Of a DNA stretch of 64,000 nucleotides, positions 11,187 through 25,200 are shown piece after piece (position 1 is the first letter of the stretch; each line of letters begins with the position of its first letter). The position numbers and the translations under genes were made by a program. Origin of the DNA: Prunella strophiata (Eukaryota > Chordata > Aves > Passeriformes > Prunellidae). The notes beneath the pieces were generated by a model. The model saw nothing but the letters and a program-made list of their open reading frames with translations, was not told the DNA's origin and did not search any database. The stretch spans positions 55,185,626-55,249,625 of the forward strand of contig JAZBQD010000014.1 of assembly GCA_036583965.1 (NCBI GenBank), in the 5' to 3' direction.

Positions 11187-14100
11187 AATGGTGGCAGAAA
11201 AATACTTCCAATGGCTTTGATAGTGAAGAACTAAAGCAAATGGAAATTACAAACAGCAGTGCTACAAACTTCCTAAATCCCATCATGGAGAACTGCATAA
11301 TGGAATATGTGGGACATTGACATTTTTTCTGGGTTCAGACAATAAAAATTTTGTGCACTTTTTTTTTTTTATTGAAATTCAGTTGTTGAAACTCACAGCA
11401 GATAACAGATACCTTGTATGAAGAGGTCACACTCTTTTTTTCTCCAAAGAGCTGGTGATCACCATTAGCTCTCTTCATAATTGTGCTAATTCATGTGCTC
11501 TTAGGACAGCGAGGGGGCTCATGTCTGAAATTCAAGCTCACAGATAAGGTGCAAGAGCATGGATACAGACTACAGCACTGTGTTTGCCACTTTGGATGAA
11601 GTCTTGTACAGCTGCCTGACCTCCCCCATGAAACTCAGCTCAAGGGGTGGAGGTGTGGGATTTCCCTGCTTCTAAAGGAGCAGCTGCCACTCTGTGGTGT
11701 GGCAATCAGTCACTTTTTCCTCAGGTGAGCAGGCATATTAGACCACAGTCCAGGCTCCAGCTGACAGTGTAAAGGCATGCTTAAGTAAATTTACAGGGTC
11801 AGAGATAGCCTGAACAAAACTGAGCAACATCTTGAGCCACAGTTGAAGGTACTCCACAGGAAATCCTGAGGTCTATTTTTTTTTTCTTTTACTGAATTGT
11901 TTTTTATCAGAGAATTTGTTACTGTATAATATACATGGGGAGCCTGGAGCAGAGACCAGATAAACTTATTCTTTCCTCCTCCCCCATTACATTCTACATC
12001 AAATGATATGATGTGAGGATTAATATACTCAAAAACTGTCAGGAGCTCTGATGCTGCAGTGCAAGGCACTATAAATACTGTAAATAATCCTCCATTTCTT
12101 GTGAAATTACTGGATTCTGAAAGGGTAAAATTGATAACATTTAACTAATATAATTAATTTGTACTGAATTGTTTGGCTGATTGTTAGAAGAATAACATTA
12201 ACAGAGAGTACATGAGGATCTCTAGCAATATTGTTATAGATGGGAATAAAACCCTCTTGATCAGAACAATCTGCTGTATGCATTCTGAGTTCTCCCAGGT
12301 GTCCCAGAGTATTTGATTTAGCTTTTGAATCTCCAGTTGAGCTGCAAGATGTGTGAAAACTCAAGTACTCAGACAGCTTTCTATTAGCTCTACATCTGAG
12401 AAGACTCAGGAGTATAAATTAATCCTTTCAAAGTCAATTGTAACTTACCTTCATTAAATTGGCTCAAGATCATTCTGCTTGAGAAAATAACATATGACTG
12501 ACTTATTTAAACTTTTTGCTAAACACTGATTTTTCCCTTACCTCCTCTCTTAAAAATCTGTTTGCTTTTGACATTGACTTTCAGAGCTGAAAGAATGGGC
12601 ACATTTTAGACTTTTGATTTCTGAGAGGGGGACAGAGCTCTGATGCACATGAATGTGTGATGTACTACTACTTAAATACCTGATCCTGAAGAGTCTCTCA
12701 TCTGACTGGAAGGAGGGGAATCAATGCAGAGGAAACAGCAAAGTGGAAATCACTGTGTGGCCTCTGGTGGCTATCTACTTTCTACCAATTTAAAAAGTTT
12801 TTCCTAGTATTTTATGCCCTCAGAGCTCTCAGTTTCCCAAGACAGTGGCAGAATATAATCACTCACATTTTGTGAGGGCCAACAATGGAAGCAGGTGAAA
12901 ATAAGCAGTGCTGAGGTGCAGCAGAGTTCTTTTCATCTTTCCTTCAAACATTCTGAGGTCTTCAAGATCTCCTTTACTCAGTGATTCCTTTCTCCAAACA
13001 AGTTCATTTAGAGGAACATCTCAGGAGAGCAATGAACTTTGAGGGTCTCTCGTATAGCTAGTACTTAGTCTGGATGGATTGCTCTGTAGCATAAAGGTAA
13101 CATCAAGCTTTGGAAACTTGAAGAATTGCAGAGGCACATTTACTTTTTCTGCTGATGCATTTAGATGAATCATCTAATTCAATTCAGTAAAACAAAATGT
13201 CAGTTTCCAGTCAGTCTGGTCCATATAGACTTATTGTACTTTTTACATTAAAAATGCCAGTAATACACAAATTAGATGAGACTGAATTGAGCACTTTAAC
13301 TTTCCTAATACCTCATAGATGATCTTTCTTGAGATAACCTGCGCTTACCTTATTATTGTCTAGTCTCAAATCGTTCTGGTTTACTGTAGAATTGTTTTTT
13401 AAAGACCAGTTCATTTTCCCTTTATTTTCTGTCTTGAAAATACATCTATTTTTTTTTGCTCAACATCCATTAAGCTTCCAATGTCTATAACTCAGAATGT
13501 TATTTGTAAGGAGTATCTATTTGCTTTGATGTGCTTCTTAGTTCCAAGAATTCTGGAAGAGGACTTTCTGGATCACTTTCTTGAAGGCATGATCCTATTT
13601 ACAATTAATCCTACCCGAAAGCCTGTTCAGTCTCAAAAAATAACCCAATTTAAACAACTGGCATATATTTCCCATTTTGACAGCTGATCTCAAAACCAAA
13701 CAGGTTTCAAAACAAAAAGCTTCAGTGTTTTAGTGAAATGTTTAAATTAATCAGATGCAATCATATCAAGTAAGAAAAGCTTTAGCCAAGTTATTGAATG
13801 CAAAAAGCAATTGATTTTTAAAATACTTTCATTTATATCTTCCCATCTAAGCTGTAATAGAAAGATATATGGGTATCAAAGTTCTCACATGATCCCTTTT
13901 CCACACTAGAAAAAAAAAAGTTACAGTGGATTATGAATTTTTTCCATTACCAGAGTACAATGCCCTGGTAGCTGATAAAAATTCTCCAGAAGTCATGGAG
14001 AGTGAGCAGCAGCCATGCAACTTTTGACTTGAAAATAGTGTAACACCAAGTAAAGTCTTCTGATCATTAGACTGATACCATATTAGTGTCTGGGGGGAAA

Positions 14101-14612
14101 AAGAAGTATCCTTAGGATTTAATGCCAGAGTTGGAGTCCTTATTCTTGCCCTTTTTCTTGGTTGGATTTCTGACTCCACTTCCTGCTGCTCAGGACTGAC
14201 TTCTATTATCTCTTATCTTATCTTATCTTTGGAATGTCTCCTCCTGACTTCAGCTTCCCAGCTGCAGTGTGTCCTGCACTGACACTGGCTTTCTCAGCTG
14301 AGCCGTCTTCTAAGTGTGACTCCATTATCCTGTAACCCTGGTCATGACTGTGGCACATGCTACTCAAAACTTCATAGGGTGGAGCACCTCAGTTACATCT
14401 AATCTCCCTCTTGTGTTGGTAGAACAGGGGCTAGGCAAAAAACAAAAAAGAACAGCTCTTTTTTTTTTTTTAAGGTGCACTTTCTGTTCTTTGAGTATTT
14501 AAATGACCCAGTTGCAGGATGTAGATATGGTATTTTATTTCTAAAGAAGATCTTTAGTTCCAAATGTAAACTTATAATAAATTTAGCAACTTCGATGTGT
14601 TGGGATCTGCCT
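11187..14612. other. Mostly unannotated stretch with a GC-richer patch
   Basis: 11,187-11,350 may be leader sequence belonging to the LTR on its left, but no gag-like frame is present. A slightly GC-richer patch at about 11,500-11,780 was not assigned to any repeat family. Frames at 11,791-12,069 (-), 12,107-12,364 (-) and 13,931-14,179 (-) are 82-92 codons without motifs. A short TTATC-type run lies at 14,206-14,229. Confidence 0.45.
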
Positions 14613-14659
14613 TAATTCTGGCTATCTTCTATTGGTAAAATAGAAGATAGCCAGAATTA
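14613..14659. repeat. Perfect 21-bp inverted repeat (hairpin)
   Basis: Bases 14,613-14,633 are the exact reverse complement of 14,639-14,659, separated by a five-base loop GGTAA. The pairing stops cleanly on both sides: T opposes T just outside the stem. At 47 bases it is shorter than a usual pre-microRNA hairpin, and no flanking stem extends it. It is followed at once by three GGAAT units. It most likely arose by a snap-back templated replication event; a terminal-inverted-repeat remnant is a weaker alternative. Confidence 0.9.
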
Positions 14660-17600
14660 TGGAATGGAATGGAATCCAAGCTTCTGCAGGAATTTTGAGA
14701 CAATTTGAAGAGAGTTCTATATATACGGGTTTAATTTATCCTCAATTTTCTTTACATTTTTTGAAACAGACAGGAAAAATCATTGATGAAACACTCTGTT
14801 AAAAGCTTACAGAACACAAACTTTTCAAGAGGAAAACAGCGACAAAAAAAATTGATTTCTCCTCTAATAATGCCAACGCCCTTTTTTTTTCCTGGAACTT
14901 GTAAAGGATTTGCTGCTCATAAAAAAAAACCCAAACAAACAAACAAACCCACAAGGATTTTTCTTATTAACTCTCCACAATATGCTTTAATTAGATAAAA
15001 TAATGTAAGATATTGATGTTGGCATAATCTATATAAGCTTTAAAAAGTCTCTATGTTTCTTGCTCACTCTCTCCAAATTTAAATATCTTCTCATGGTGCA
15101 ATAAATATTTTAAATGGAGCAGAAAGACATAAACATAATTAAAAAGTAGTCTTGCACCATGTCCTTATAAATATTTTATAAGTTTTTACATTAAAATAAT
15201 ATGAGTCTGAACATAGTGAATTAGAAGGGTATTAGAAGCATCTGCTGAATACTTGATAAAGAACAAATTCAATTTCATTGAATGATAATTTTGAAAGCAC
15301 AATACAAATCTTTGGATCATAGGGCATATTTCAGTATACTACATTGTTTTTTATACCTCAAGGAGATAAGGATGACTGTTTCATTTCATTCTGTAAATTA
15401 TTTCAAAATTCATTTTGTAGGAAGTTGTCACTTTAAATTTTATAAGCAAAAATTGTACATCAATAAGAAATTATTAGTGTACAATTTAGGATGGTGTATC
15501 TGCTTACAAAACACTCAAATGTCTATGTATTAGGCCTCTCACTGGGTAATTCCATCAGACGATTTTCTTGTATTATAAGGAGAAAGACACAGCAAAATTT
15601 ACAGTGTACTGCACAAAACTCCTGATTGTTGTAAAATCTAAAACCAGAACAGGTGGAAAACGTATTAAAACTGATTTTCAAATATTCTGAAACCCTAGTT
15701 CCCATAAATTAGTGTCAGCACAATTACAGACCCAACTTGTGCAAACATAGTGTGTGAGAATCTTAAATATAAAAAAATTCAAATAACCACTCTGATGTAA
15801 ATCTAATTATGGAACTGTATAAACAAATACATCATGTATAAACACAATAAATAAATAGACACAAAGGACTATGTTATGGGCATGGGATTCTTATACACAC
15901 GTTCTACTGTTCAAGTCAAGAAACTAATTCAAAAGGAACAATGATGGTGTACTTTCTAGTTCCAAGTCCACTTGGTCATTTGTTTCAAACAAACAGCAGG
16001 AAGAGGTGGTCACCATTTCATGAATAGTGTTTATTTCATTTCACTTCCAAATGTAGCTGGAGGACATCTGGTATGTTGGACAGTCCATTACATTTAAAGC
16101 ATTTGCCTCTGGTGTGCAAATGAAGAAGGATCTGCTGGAGGCATGATTTTGGAAAATTTTCTCTCAAGGTAAGTTCTTTTTCCAGTATAGTGTGTTAAGT
16201 GTATTTGTGTCTAAGGTTTTATAGAGCACACTTTGGGGTGATTCACATAGATCTTGGCTTTATTGTTGTGTTGTTGTTGTGCAAGTTTAACAGTATCCTG
16301 TAAGTTATAATTTCATGCGTCCTGACCACTATGCCTAGGAAAAATATATAACACATATATTAAATTTTCATAGAGGTATAATGGTTATTAAATTTTGGCT
16401 GCAATAATAGACTTGAAAATTTTATACAAAAGATAAAGATATTTTGCTGATACATTGCATCATGGACTTTATGGTAACTTACCCAAATATTTTTTGAACT
16501 TATTCAAAAATCCCTTGATCAAAGTGGCTTATTATTAAAAGTTCAGCACATGATGAGACAGTCAGTTATCTGTCATAATGTGAAAAAAATATGTTGTTGT
16601 GAAAAGTAACTTTGACATGGGTAAGGATGAAATGGATGACGTTAGAGTTGTAAGAGTCTCCACACAAGATGTGATTAACAGCATCATAAAGTGAGTACCT
16701 GAGGTACAAATTGTTCTAGACCATCCTGATAATGAGAAAGATGTATTTAGTTGAATGGTTTATAGAAGAAATCTGATGTGCCTCACAACAAACCTTTTTA
16801 GTGCTCTTTCAATGCCAGGTGGTTTAATAAGAGTTTTGTGAGTCCTGCTAATTCTACATGGAGAGTATAAAAGTAGGCTACTGAAAGCTTACTACTTCTT
16901 GAGAAAGACATTATCAAATGCTATATAGGAAATGGGAAGGTGGGATTGTGTATTTTTTCTCACAGTATAAGTGGAAAATGTTGGATATTAACTCTGAGCT
17001 GTTTTAGAGCTCCATGAAAAGGAGGTTGACATACAGGGACAGAATATTTATCTTAGGTTTTCTTTTCTTAATTTGATTTTTTTCTTCTTCATTTTCTAGC
17101 ATACTAACATATTTCATAGAACCTTTTCTAGGTGTGTTTCATGAATGCACTTTAATTTGTGGTTGTATCCTTTATATCTGTAATTTTATTAAGGACACAC
17201 CATTTAAAAAGTTATTTAAAAACTTGGAACTATAATAACTTTCTCAAAATGCTACCAAAATCCTCCAAATGAAAGCAAATTAATCTTATAAATCTCTTAT
17301 TAAAAATTCCTTATCTTTCAAAATTAAAACTGCCTCATGAGCTTTTCAATATATTCCAGTCCACTCATATAACTTACTTGTATTCTTCATTGATTTTTAT
17401 ATTCCTAACAAAAACAAATCTATTTAATTCTTATGTTTCATATGAAAACTTATAGGAATTTTAACCAACCTGTTTCCTCAAACTGTCTTTCTGCTTAAGA
17501 TACTATGGTGGCAAAGATCTTGGAGTGGTCCATGTATTTGTGTGGTTATTTCTGTGCAAAGGTTCAATGACACACAGCCACTATTTTTATATTTAAAATG

Positions 17601-20600
17601 AAGGCCATAACAAATTTTACAAAGCATGACAAACCCTATTAAACTAAAAGAACAAGAACATTTAGTGTTTTGTGATACAAAACATGAAATTGGGCACATC
17701 TAACACACAGAGAGATCTGATAGCTAAATAAAGGAGGGAAGGAAGGAAATAATTTCATTCTAAGTAACAGGTTTGAGCTGAAGGAATTCTTTACCTCATT
17801 TTTTCATCAGTTTGGCCACCCCATAGCTTCTGATTAGCTGCCCTCAGACCTTACTAATTGTTCAGTTGCAGCAGTATTTGGAAAGAAAATCTCTTAAGCC
17901 CAGTCTAGGTGCAGCACACAGCTCTTTTGCAATCTCCATCCCTGTTTTCTCACATGTTTACTTTTGCAGGTTCTCTATATTCAGCACTGTTTACTTTTTT
18001 TCTTTGGTTTTGGTTTGTTTTTTGTTTTTAGAACTATTTGTGAATAAGCAGGGTTTCTATTATAAAATGTAACAAGGCCCTTGTGTTACAAATGATCTGA
18101 AGCTTAAAACTTTATGTGCCAAATTTCATTCCTACAGAAGGTCACTTGATACTGCTGCTTGACACCCTCAACTGATAAATTTCTCATTAGATTAGACACC
18201 TCCACTGTTGTGAGAATTGGCTTTTATGAGTCTACACCATGTTTTAAGTATAAGTGCAAGGAGCAACTATCTGTTAAAAATGATTCTGTAAAACATGACT
18301 AAACTCTGGAACCAGGATAATGATTTCAGACACTACAGGAGAAAAGCTAACTGTTTTATCTGAAGATTTTTTTTAGTAACTACTTGCTACATAAAAATAC
18401 CTTGTTAGACATTTGATAAATATTTTATTGAGTGTTCAGTTCCTAGAGTACATGAAGTACAATTACATCAACATGAATGAATGCAATTTCCCTGATAGCA
18501 CATAATATAAAATATTGGATTATTTTGTTCATAGTAGTGTCATCAAAATAAAATATCAGGTTAAATAAAGTGAAAGAATTCTACTGTCTCTCAGGTCTTG
18601 TGTTGGTTGACCAGAAAATGTGTTCTGTCACGCCTCTAAGGCAGTCAAATATTTGACTACTAAATTTTGGAAGCAAATTTTACATATAGACCAAAAGAAT
18701 CCCCAAAAATTTACATTTGGAAAAAAAAAAAAAAAGGAAATTAATCATTAACTTCCTACTTGATATAAAGCCAAGAAAGAGCTTGCATTAAATTAAGGGA
18801 AATTAACACTATCTTGCAGAATACAAAAGAAAAATATCAATCCATTCTTTATTTGCATATATATGGCCTTACAAAATCTGAATTACAGAAAGCTATGGAC
18901 TATATCACTCAGAAAGATCTGTAAAATATGATAAAGTCTGATGGCAAATATTCAGCATTCCGTGTCACCTGAGAATCCTGTAAAGGGTTTTCTGCCATCT
19001 ACAACATCCCTTAACCTTTTCAATGGCCTGCTGCAATCCTTAGCAGGGACAGCAGTTCCATCTGCAAAGATACCCTGCCTTGTTACAGGTAACAACTGTA
19101 TCTCATTTGAATTGGTTCATTAAAAAATCCAGCAAGAATATCTGTAGCACCAAGAAAATATGGAAAATCTGTGGAAAGTGAGGGTTCAGTGAAGTTATAA
19201 TAAAGTTGGAAATTTAACCTCTCATGGCCAGTGAGGTCCTCCTGATTTACACCTCTTGAAGGTCACACGAGTAATAGTAAATATTTTCTTCTGTATCTGA
19301 AGAGTCTGGTACAAGCTTTTATTCACTGACTATCAGTGCTGCAATATAGTTATATTTCTTACAATTCTGAACATTAAGAAAGATTATCTAAATATTTTAT
19401 TAAAATTTTATATATACAAATGAAATTACATGCTTGCATACCAGAGTATGTAGGCTATCATTACTAAAAGTCACTCAAAGAACATTTTTCAAGTCACTCA
19501 GTACCTTCCAAAAGTTCACAATATTATTTAATTTGTATTGGAAATTATGGTTTCAATCCTTTCAGGGATTTGAATATTGCTCAGTACTGTCAGCTTACCA
19601 TGATTAATGTGGGAATTGTGGAATTTTATCAAGGTTGTCCTGGATCCTAAGTTTTCCAAAGTGAATGAGAAAAGAAAAAGAGCAATTAACCTTGCAATAT
19701 AGAATTGTTAGGGGAAAAAAAAGTTCAAACATACAGTAGCAGTCTGACAGGAGATAGAATTACATCACTATATTCTTTTCAATTACATGACCACTGAGTA
19801 ACACTTTGGCTATAGATGTAAAATTCATGCTGTTTGTCTTTCCTTAAGACATTTTCTTTCCTCTACACATCTTTTTACTAATTCTATTGTTTACCTCTTG
19901 TTTTTTACTTTTTCTCTATAAAACATCTAACTTTGCCAAGTAAAATGTTTCATCTTCTGTAGCAGTAACCCTAACCTACAGCTAGGAAGGCAATATAAAA
20001 TCAAAGGTTTCAAAAATTCCATGCCATAAAATTTAATTATTTAAACAACAGATAAGATGATATGTCAGTCTTTTTCCACAGCAAGGATGTGTGGGAGAGT
20101 AAAATTCAAGAACAAAATTATCTGCTTTGTCTTTGCGCGCATATCTTTTAATTTCACATGGATGTTTTCTGCTGAGGAAAGTAACATCAGGCTTCAGAAT
20201 ACTTTTTTTTTTTTTTTTCTTTGAGCATAGTTAGTAAAAGCAATGTTAAAGTGAAAGAGAAAACAGGAACTGTTTACATGAGATACATAATTAGTTTTAT
20301 AATGCTTTAAGCAGGTTTTTTTCCTCAATTTTGATAGCTAAATTTTTTTTCTGCTAATAGTGACATATGATACAATGAAGGATACCTAGGGATATCTTGA
20401 TCTGAAAAGGAAAAGTAGAAAAAAATATTATTTTTACAATTATGAGTGGGATTTTTTTTTTTCTTTTTCTATTAGTTTTAATTACCATCTCCACCTCCGT
20501 TTCCTTCTGGTTTTAGCCAATCACTAACACTTTCAATCAAATTACAGAAACTTCTCTGAATAAAATCTTCTCTCAGATAATTTTAATTAAAATATGTCTT

Positions 20601-22165
20601 AGCATTATCTGTAAATTGTATCTGTTAGAGGCAGAATAAAGCATCTGAACCATTGGGGCAGAATAGCACAGGTTTTCTTAATTATCTGTTTAGAAACCTT
20701 TAAACACTATTTCAGATTGAATAAAATTTCAAAATAAATAGACTACCTAAAAAAATACATTTCTGCCTTACAAAAATGAATTTACATGTGCTCTGACTAA
20801 AAAATATTCAAAGGCAAAATCTATTTCAAACATTTACTAAGTCCATTTCTGAGCCTAATTTACTTGTGAGAAGCCAAAAACCCCCAAAGATTAAGATTTG
20901 GCTGAAAAATTAAGTAATCTAGGAAACTCCTTTTTTGCTTCCTATCTAATCTGTTCTTCCCCTAGTGCCCACGGATTATTTTCCTTTTTCTCACGTAAAA
21001 TAGGATTACAATTTTAAAATCAAAGGATCAAGGTATGTCAGACAATGAGCTCTATAGAGGATAGAAGAAGAATTTTTAAACCAGCAAACAAGCCACAATT
21101 CATGTGGAGAAATATGGGTTGTGGTTGGATAAAGCTGAAAGTTTTCTATGGCATAAAAAAGCCTTGGCAGTGAGAATTTTCATTTGTTCTTCTACTATGC
21201 ACACAGATTGTCACAAGCCACAGGGACTATCTATCCTTCAATAATATGCACTTGGAGGTGGAATTAGGAATACATTTACAGTCTTACTGAGTATATATTC
21301 TCATTTTGCATGCTTAATTGCACAAATCAAATCCTAAGAATGTTGATTTGCGTGCACTATATGTCTGATAATATAAAACAGATAAATCCCAAAAATGTTC
21401 ACTAGGAAAACAAACTTTACTTAAAAATTCATTGGTCATTTTATTTTTTAAAAACTTTTAAATCAATGCCTCAATTCCTTTTGTTTTGAATCTGCTAGCA
21501 AAAAATTTTTATGTAAAACATTTTGAAATATTCCCTAGTTTCATGTCATGCTTGTCTTGGTGTCTTCCAAAAATTATAATGACACCATAAATATTCAAGG
21601 CTCTATACACCATTGCATAGCTTGTTAATTAAACCTTGATGTTTCTCAGGTGCTGACAAAATTTCAAACATCAATCTTCTGTAACCCTGTGGTTTTGCAT
21701 GATTTACAAATAGCATGCTCATTTTATATTTAGACTCAAGCCCAACTAAAGAGTTCACAAAGAATGTGAAGACTCTACAGAGTCTTCACTTGGATGCTGC
21801 AGACAGTGAAAAACAGAAGGCCCTGTAATGAAAAAACCTGGTACACAGTTGGAGAAGATGGGAAAATTGCTGCCATGATACCAGTCCCTCCCAGAAAACT
21901 ATGGAAGACTGCACACAACCCACCAACTTTTTTTTTTAATGATTTTTTTAGAAAATTTTCCTCTGTAATTATCAGAATAATGGCACTATGCAATCAAAAG
22001 TGCAGTCAAGTCCCTGCTCTTCCATGTGTTCTGGTTTTAAAATTCTCAGGGTCAAGAAATTCCTCTCAGCAAAGCATCTTTTCTACAGCTGCAAACAAAT
22101 AGTTCTGCTTTACCAAACTTTTCAGTAGCCAGATGAAGACATTACATTAATTAATGAATTTTAAT

Positions 22166-22166
<1 letters not shown>
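14660..22166. other. Long repeat-poor intergenic stretch
   Basis: GGAAT units at about 14,660-14,676, a TTG run at 16,263-16,281, an A17 run at 18,719-18,735 and a T run at 20,203-20,218 are the only low-complexity features noted. Frames of up to 102 codons (21,794-22,102 +) have no domain signature and overlap an equally long minus frame. No interspersed repeat was recognised. Confidence 0.5.
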
Positions 22167-22216
<50 letters not shown>

Positions 22217-22218
22217 AT
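22167..22218 (+). repeat. (ATGTAT)n microsatellite
   Basis: About eight and a half copies of a six-base ATGTAT unit run in perfect register and end in ATATATC. An ordinary hexanucleotide microsatellite, likely polymorphic in length. Confidence 0.95.
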
Positions 22219-25200
22219 CTGTTCATATGGGTGAGGTTATGAATCAGTGAATATAAGTAAGAGAGGAGAGAATTTGCTTTAGGATTCTGCACTCATTAAC
22301 TTCCAGCAAATCACTCTGACAACTGCAGGCTGTGTTCCAGGGTAGGCACTTGGTATCTATCACAGAGAGTGTCTTGGTCCTGCTATTGAAGTTATATGCA
22401 AACTACTAAAATAGCTCAAACTAAGAAATTCACTAGTAAACATGTACAAAAATTAAAGCACACAGGTTTTAGAAAATTTACAATATTCCGTCTTGTAATC
22501 ATCAACTTATTTTCATATCCAGACAAGGCCTGCAACCTGAGTAATAGGAAAGGAGGATTTACGACTGACTCCATATGTATCTTTTAAAAGTTCTAAAAAA
22601 TAGTTTTCTGTCCTCGCAGAGGAAAGAGAAAAGTAGCCCTCAGTCTGGAAATTTGATCAGTTTATTCTCTGAATACTATGAAAATTAATTTTTCCCAAAG
22701 TTAATTTCACTTGTTAAAAAGTATATATACACACAGGTACACAGAAAACCCTATTTTACATAAATCTATAGCTACAATAAAAATTTATTATTTTGATTTT
22801 TCTAATCTGGCTTTTGCCACTTTTTAATTTTAAGCAACTTCAGGACAACTGAGTATCTAATATTTAGGCTTACAGATAATGTTAGATAAGGAATGATGAT
22901 AAATCCAAAATTGTAGATGTTTGACAACATGGACAAAAATTTAAGGAGCATATCAAACATATCCATAACTAAATGTGCATACCAAACATATCTATAATGA
23001 AATATTTTCAGATTATCACTTTGCTGCATGGGATCCATTAGGAAACTGTTTCCAAAATGTCTCCAATCTTTTTTGGATAGACATCTGCAGCTCCTACAGC
23101 TGTAATACAGCAAAGTTAAATTTTCTTTAATACTATTCATGCAAAATGCATCTCAAAGCACTTTATGGGGGTGCAATAGCAGAGAGAATGAGAAATTAAA
23201 ATGTAGTTTTACAATGAAGTGACTATGAAATGGTTCTGTGGGGTTTTGTATTTATTGCATCTCACAGCAAATTTGCTTAGCTTAGCTTAATTTATGGATA
23301 GCATATTGATTTATTTATCAACTACTGTGCTTCAGAATCCACCTAGTCCTGCAAATCAAATCAAACTGAATTATTTCCTGATACTCATTCTCAAGATTAA
23401 TAAAAGACTTTACAAAGGAAAAAAAAAATGTGTTCAAAATGTAGCCCCACAACTCAACAGCTGGTCTTTAACAGAGATGGGAAGCAGTGGCTGCATTGTT
23501 TCACTGGTCTCATTTAACTCAATGTCTGTTTCCATCTTGATTTAGCCTTAGAAATTTTCAAAGAGAATTTCCACTTGCTGCAGATTTTTCTATTTAGTCA
23601 GAAATTTATTTTCTGCAGACAATGGATATTACATCTCTTGCTTTTTAACATTACTAAAATTTTTTTTAAATAGGATGTACAGGCCCCTGGAATTTCAGTT
23701 TAGCAGAAACTGCTTTCATTGAGAAAGAGCAAATTGATTATTTTACCAAATCTTTAAGTCTAGCAGGTACTATGTCAGTAATATAAAGCAACACATAATT
23801 TCAAAACTCAGAAAATAATTGAGAAGCTAGGCAATGAAGGATAGAGAATATAAGGAATAGCTAGAAAGAACCCTGCTCTAAAAGCTAAAATAATGACAGG
23901 GTAGGTACCATCTTTCTAGCAGACAGCACGACAGGTGTGATTGCTCTTCAGGAATCTGAGACACCTGAAGACACATAATTCAAATGTAGATTTTGGCATG
24001 ACATGGACAACCTGAAAGAACCATGGGTACAATAGTGAAAGAAACATGAAAAAGGTCCCAAAGATGTTGTCATTAACAGCAGATTCAGACATGACAAAAA
24101 GTTGTCTGATCAGTGACAGAACTGGAGCATGCAGGACTGTTTTGAAAGCAAGACCAGGGTGCCTATGTTAGGTCAACTCTACAAAGTCCATCACATTCCC
24201 AGCTCTCACTTTTGGCTTTATCACTAACACACAGTGTGAAGTACTCAGTATTTTTACACCCTTCACAGGTTAGAAATGCAATCTCAGAAAATTGGAATTT
24301 CCTTCCAAGGATATTAAATAACAAATTGAGGCTGGATGTTTTGTTGTTTTTGTTGTTTTTTTTTTTCCTAACACAAAAAAAGAGCCAAAGTCAATCAATG
24401 CCAAAATACCTTGAAACAAAGTTTTCAGGTTTGTTCTTGCTGTTCATTTTAGGACTGTTTGATGGTTTTTTTCTTTTCTTTTTGTATTGTCCATGCTTTG
24501 TATATCAACAATAATTAAGATACTTATTTTGATTTTGTTAGTTACAACTATAAATTTATTTTCATTTACTGCTATAACAACAAATTTTAAAGCATTGCTG
24601 CAGATTAAAAGTTTCCATCCTCTACTAATCAGTCAGCAAAAATTTTATAGAATTCACTCCCATTCAACAAGTCTGCATTAAAGATTTTAGATTGACAGCC
24701 CCTCAGTCTTCATCTGGAATATGTATCAAAGACCATATATCTTATTGAGCAGATGGTGTACAGGAAACAGAAGAGCTTCATTCTTCCCTTTATGGGAAAG
24801 TGTGGGCTGAGAAGGAATTTTGTTAAAGCCCAAAGACTTTTACTGTTATGAAAACTCTCTGAACAGAATCAGGCCTGAAATGCAGAAGTGTGCAAGACTC
24901 CCCTGAATCAACGCTGGCAAGAAAACTCATGACTGTTTGCAAGGCAATTTGCTATTCACAACCTGCACTGCCAAAAAAAAAGAGAATTTGATATGAAACA
25001 GGTACCATGTGCAAAATATTTTAGGAAAGGGCAGTAGTGGAATAAATAACATTCCATACCAATTCACATTGTCAGCATATGACACTGTAATGCAAGGCTC
25101 TTGTATATTTTAACCTCCTGTATTAGATGTCAGTCTTATAAAATTCCTTTCAGTGTTCCACATGAGAATGTATGAATTTTCACAGAAGAATAGATCAACA

